Assembly (NCBI GenBank): GCA_017420845.1
Contig: JAFQOC010000036.1
Span: forward strand, 1 to 7,992
Source of the DNA: Clostridia bacterium
GTDB lineage: Bacteria; Bacillota; Clostridia; Oscillospirales; CAG-272
DNA: 7,992 nt
Direction of reading: 5' to 3'
A program made the position numbers and the translations under genes. The notes beneath the pieces were generated by a model that was given only the letters and a program-made list of their open reading frames with translations, was not told the origin of the DNA and did no database searches. Shown in pieces: positions 7,076 to 7,992 of this stretch. Position 1 is the stretch's first letter; each line of letters opens with the position of its first letter.

Positions 7076-7992
7076 TTATTCCTCGTCGTCTCCGTCGGAG
7101 TCCAGCGCGGAGCTTTCCTCGCGCTTGCGGTCGGCCTCGGCCACAAGTCCTGCCGCCACCTGGGATTCCAGAGCGGTGCGGGCCTTAGCCTTGGTGCGGC
7201 GGGTGTAGCGGGTGGGGGTGTCGTCCTCATCGGACTTGTTTACCACCGTGATAAAGATATCCTCCAAGGACAGACCCAGGGCCTCCAGACCGATGAGAGC
7301 CCAGCCGCGGTCAGCCAGGGTGAAAAACAGCTTCTTGCGGATATCCACGCCGGGAGCGGCCTCGATCAGGTAGGTGGTAGCGTCGCCGTCACGCTCGGCC
7401 AGCGCCTCGCAGTAGGCGATGCCCTGGAAATTTCGCAGCACACTCATGATCTGCTCCTGGGGGCCGCAGATCTTGGCGTTGAAGCGGCGGTTGTTCTCGA
7501 TGACGCGAGTGATGTTCTCGGTCTTCTCGTCGGCCACGATGCGCCCCTTGTTGATGATGACGATGCGGTCGCAGACGGCTTGCACCTCCTGGAGGATGTG
7601 GGTGGATAGGATGACGGTATGATCCTTACCCAGGGAGCGGATGAGGTTGCGGATCTCAATGATCTGCTTGGGGTCCAGACCCACCGTAGGCTCGTCGAAG
7701 ATGATGACCTTGGGGGAGCCGATGAGCGCCCCCGCGATGCCCACGCGCTGGCGGTAGCCCTTGGACAGGTTCTTGATGACTCGCTTCCGCACGTCACCGA
7801 TGCGGACTACCTCGCAGACCTCGCCGATGTGGGCCCCGCGGGGAAGCTTACAGCCCTTCAGCTCGTAGTTGAAGTTCAGGTACTCGTCCACCGTCATGTC
7901 CAGGTAGAGGGGGGGCTGCTCGGGGAGGTGGCCGATCTGCCGCTTGGCGTTCAGGGGATCCCCCAGCACGTCGATGCCCGCCACGCTGACCC
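7076..7992 (-). CDS. ABC transporter ATP-binding protein, GldA-like, N-terminus outside window
   Basis: ATPase subunit that would power the permease encoded downstream. The visible part carries, in order, the Q-loop (HLPEQPPLY, Gln codon at 7916-7918), the ABC signature LSKGYRQR (7768-7745), Walker B with its catalytic Glu (VIIFDE, 7708-7691), the D-loop GLDP and the switch His of STHILQEV (codon 7598-7600). The reading frame stays open to the window edge, and Walker A, normally a few dozen residues before the Q-loop, must lie upstream. A GTG at 7984 is therefore internal (a GVSVAGID-like stretch), not the start. After the ATPase fold and a C-terminal domain of about 100 residues there is a tail of roughly 50 residues rich in charge, first basic (RYTRRTKAKAR), then ending SSALDSDGDDEE. 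Family assignment to the drug/gliding-type ABC exporters is secure; the GldA label rests on the neighbours. Confidence 0.95.
   Translation of the reverse strand, partial: VSVAGIDVLGDPLNAKRQIGHLPEQPPLYLDMTVDEYLNFNYELKGCKLPRGAHIGEVCEVVRIGDVRKRVIKNLSKGYRQRVGIAGALIGSPKVIIFDEPTVGLDPKQIIEIRNLIRSLGKDHTVILSTHILQEVQAVCDRIVIINKGRIVADEKTENITRVIENNRRFNAKICGPQEQIMSVLRNFQGIAYCEALAERDGDATTYLIEAAPGVDIRKKLFFTLADRGWALIGLEALGLSLEDIFITVVNKSDEDDTPTRYTRRTKAKARTALESQVAAGLVAEADRKREESSALDSDGDDEE

Noticed and set aside
6068..7609. Long plus-strand open frame (513 codons) opposite the permease and ATPase genes
   Set aside because: It spans two unrelated minus-strand genes and their gap, and the protein is low-complexity (Gly, Gln, Asp, His). 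Antisense artefact.
7076..7984. GTG at 7984 as the true start of the ATPase gene
   Set aside because: Starting there would remove Walker A. The frame is open to the window edge and the residues before it (VSV) fit the normal strand leading to the Q-loop, so the gene is partial.

Overview
The window is a GC-rich (upper 50s % by eye) bacterial segment in which every convincing gene reads on the minus strand, from about 7992 down to 1. The style (AGGAGG and AAAGGA Shine-Dalgarno sites, Firmicute-type DUF4340 protein, an InlB-type B-repeat, and an intergenic palindromic element of a kind I associate with clostridial genomes) suggests a high-GC member of the Clostridia, perhaps an Oscillospiraceae relative. 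That placement is inference, not proof.

Layout in direction of transcription: (1) the 3' part of an ABC transporter ATPase (7992-7076; the N-terminus with Walker A lies outside the window); (2) an ABC-2 type permease of the GldF/NosY kind (7030-6284); (3) a 112-nt gap with two small hairpins; (4) a GldG-like auxiliary protein (6171-4675); (5) a second, divergent GldG-like protein overlapping the first by ATGA (4678-2978); (6) an 801-residue DUF4340 protein with an N-terminal InlB-type B-repeat in front of its single membrane helix (2964-559); (7) an 82-nt palindromic element (552-471); (8) peptide deformylase (414 to the window edge, cut just after its metal-binding HExxH motif).

Genes 1-6 look like one operon. 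ATPase plus permease would form the ABC core. The two GldG-like proteins each have an N- and a C-terminal membrane helix around a large extracytoplasmic domain, and the DUF4340 protein is a membrane-anchored extracytoplasmic protein. This is the GldA-GldF-GldG-DUF4340 gene set. It is known from gliding Bacteroidetes for GldA/F/G, but it also occurs in non-gliding bacteria, where its substrate is unknown. The unusual points are the tandem pair of different GldG paralogues and the B-repeat on the predicted cytoplasmic side of the DUF4340 protein. The deformylase gene is housekeeping and is set apart by the palindromic element.

No RNA genes, insertion sequences, CRISPR arrays or origins were seen. 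No gap without a gene exceeds about 150 bases.
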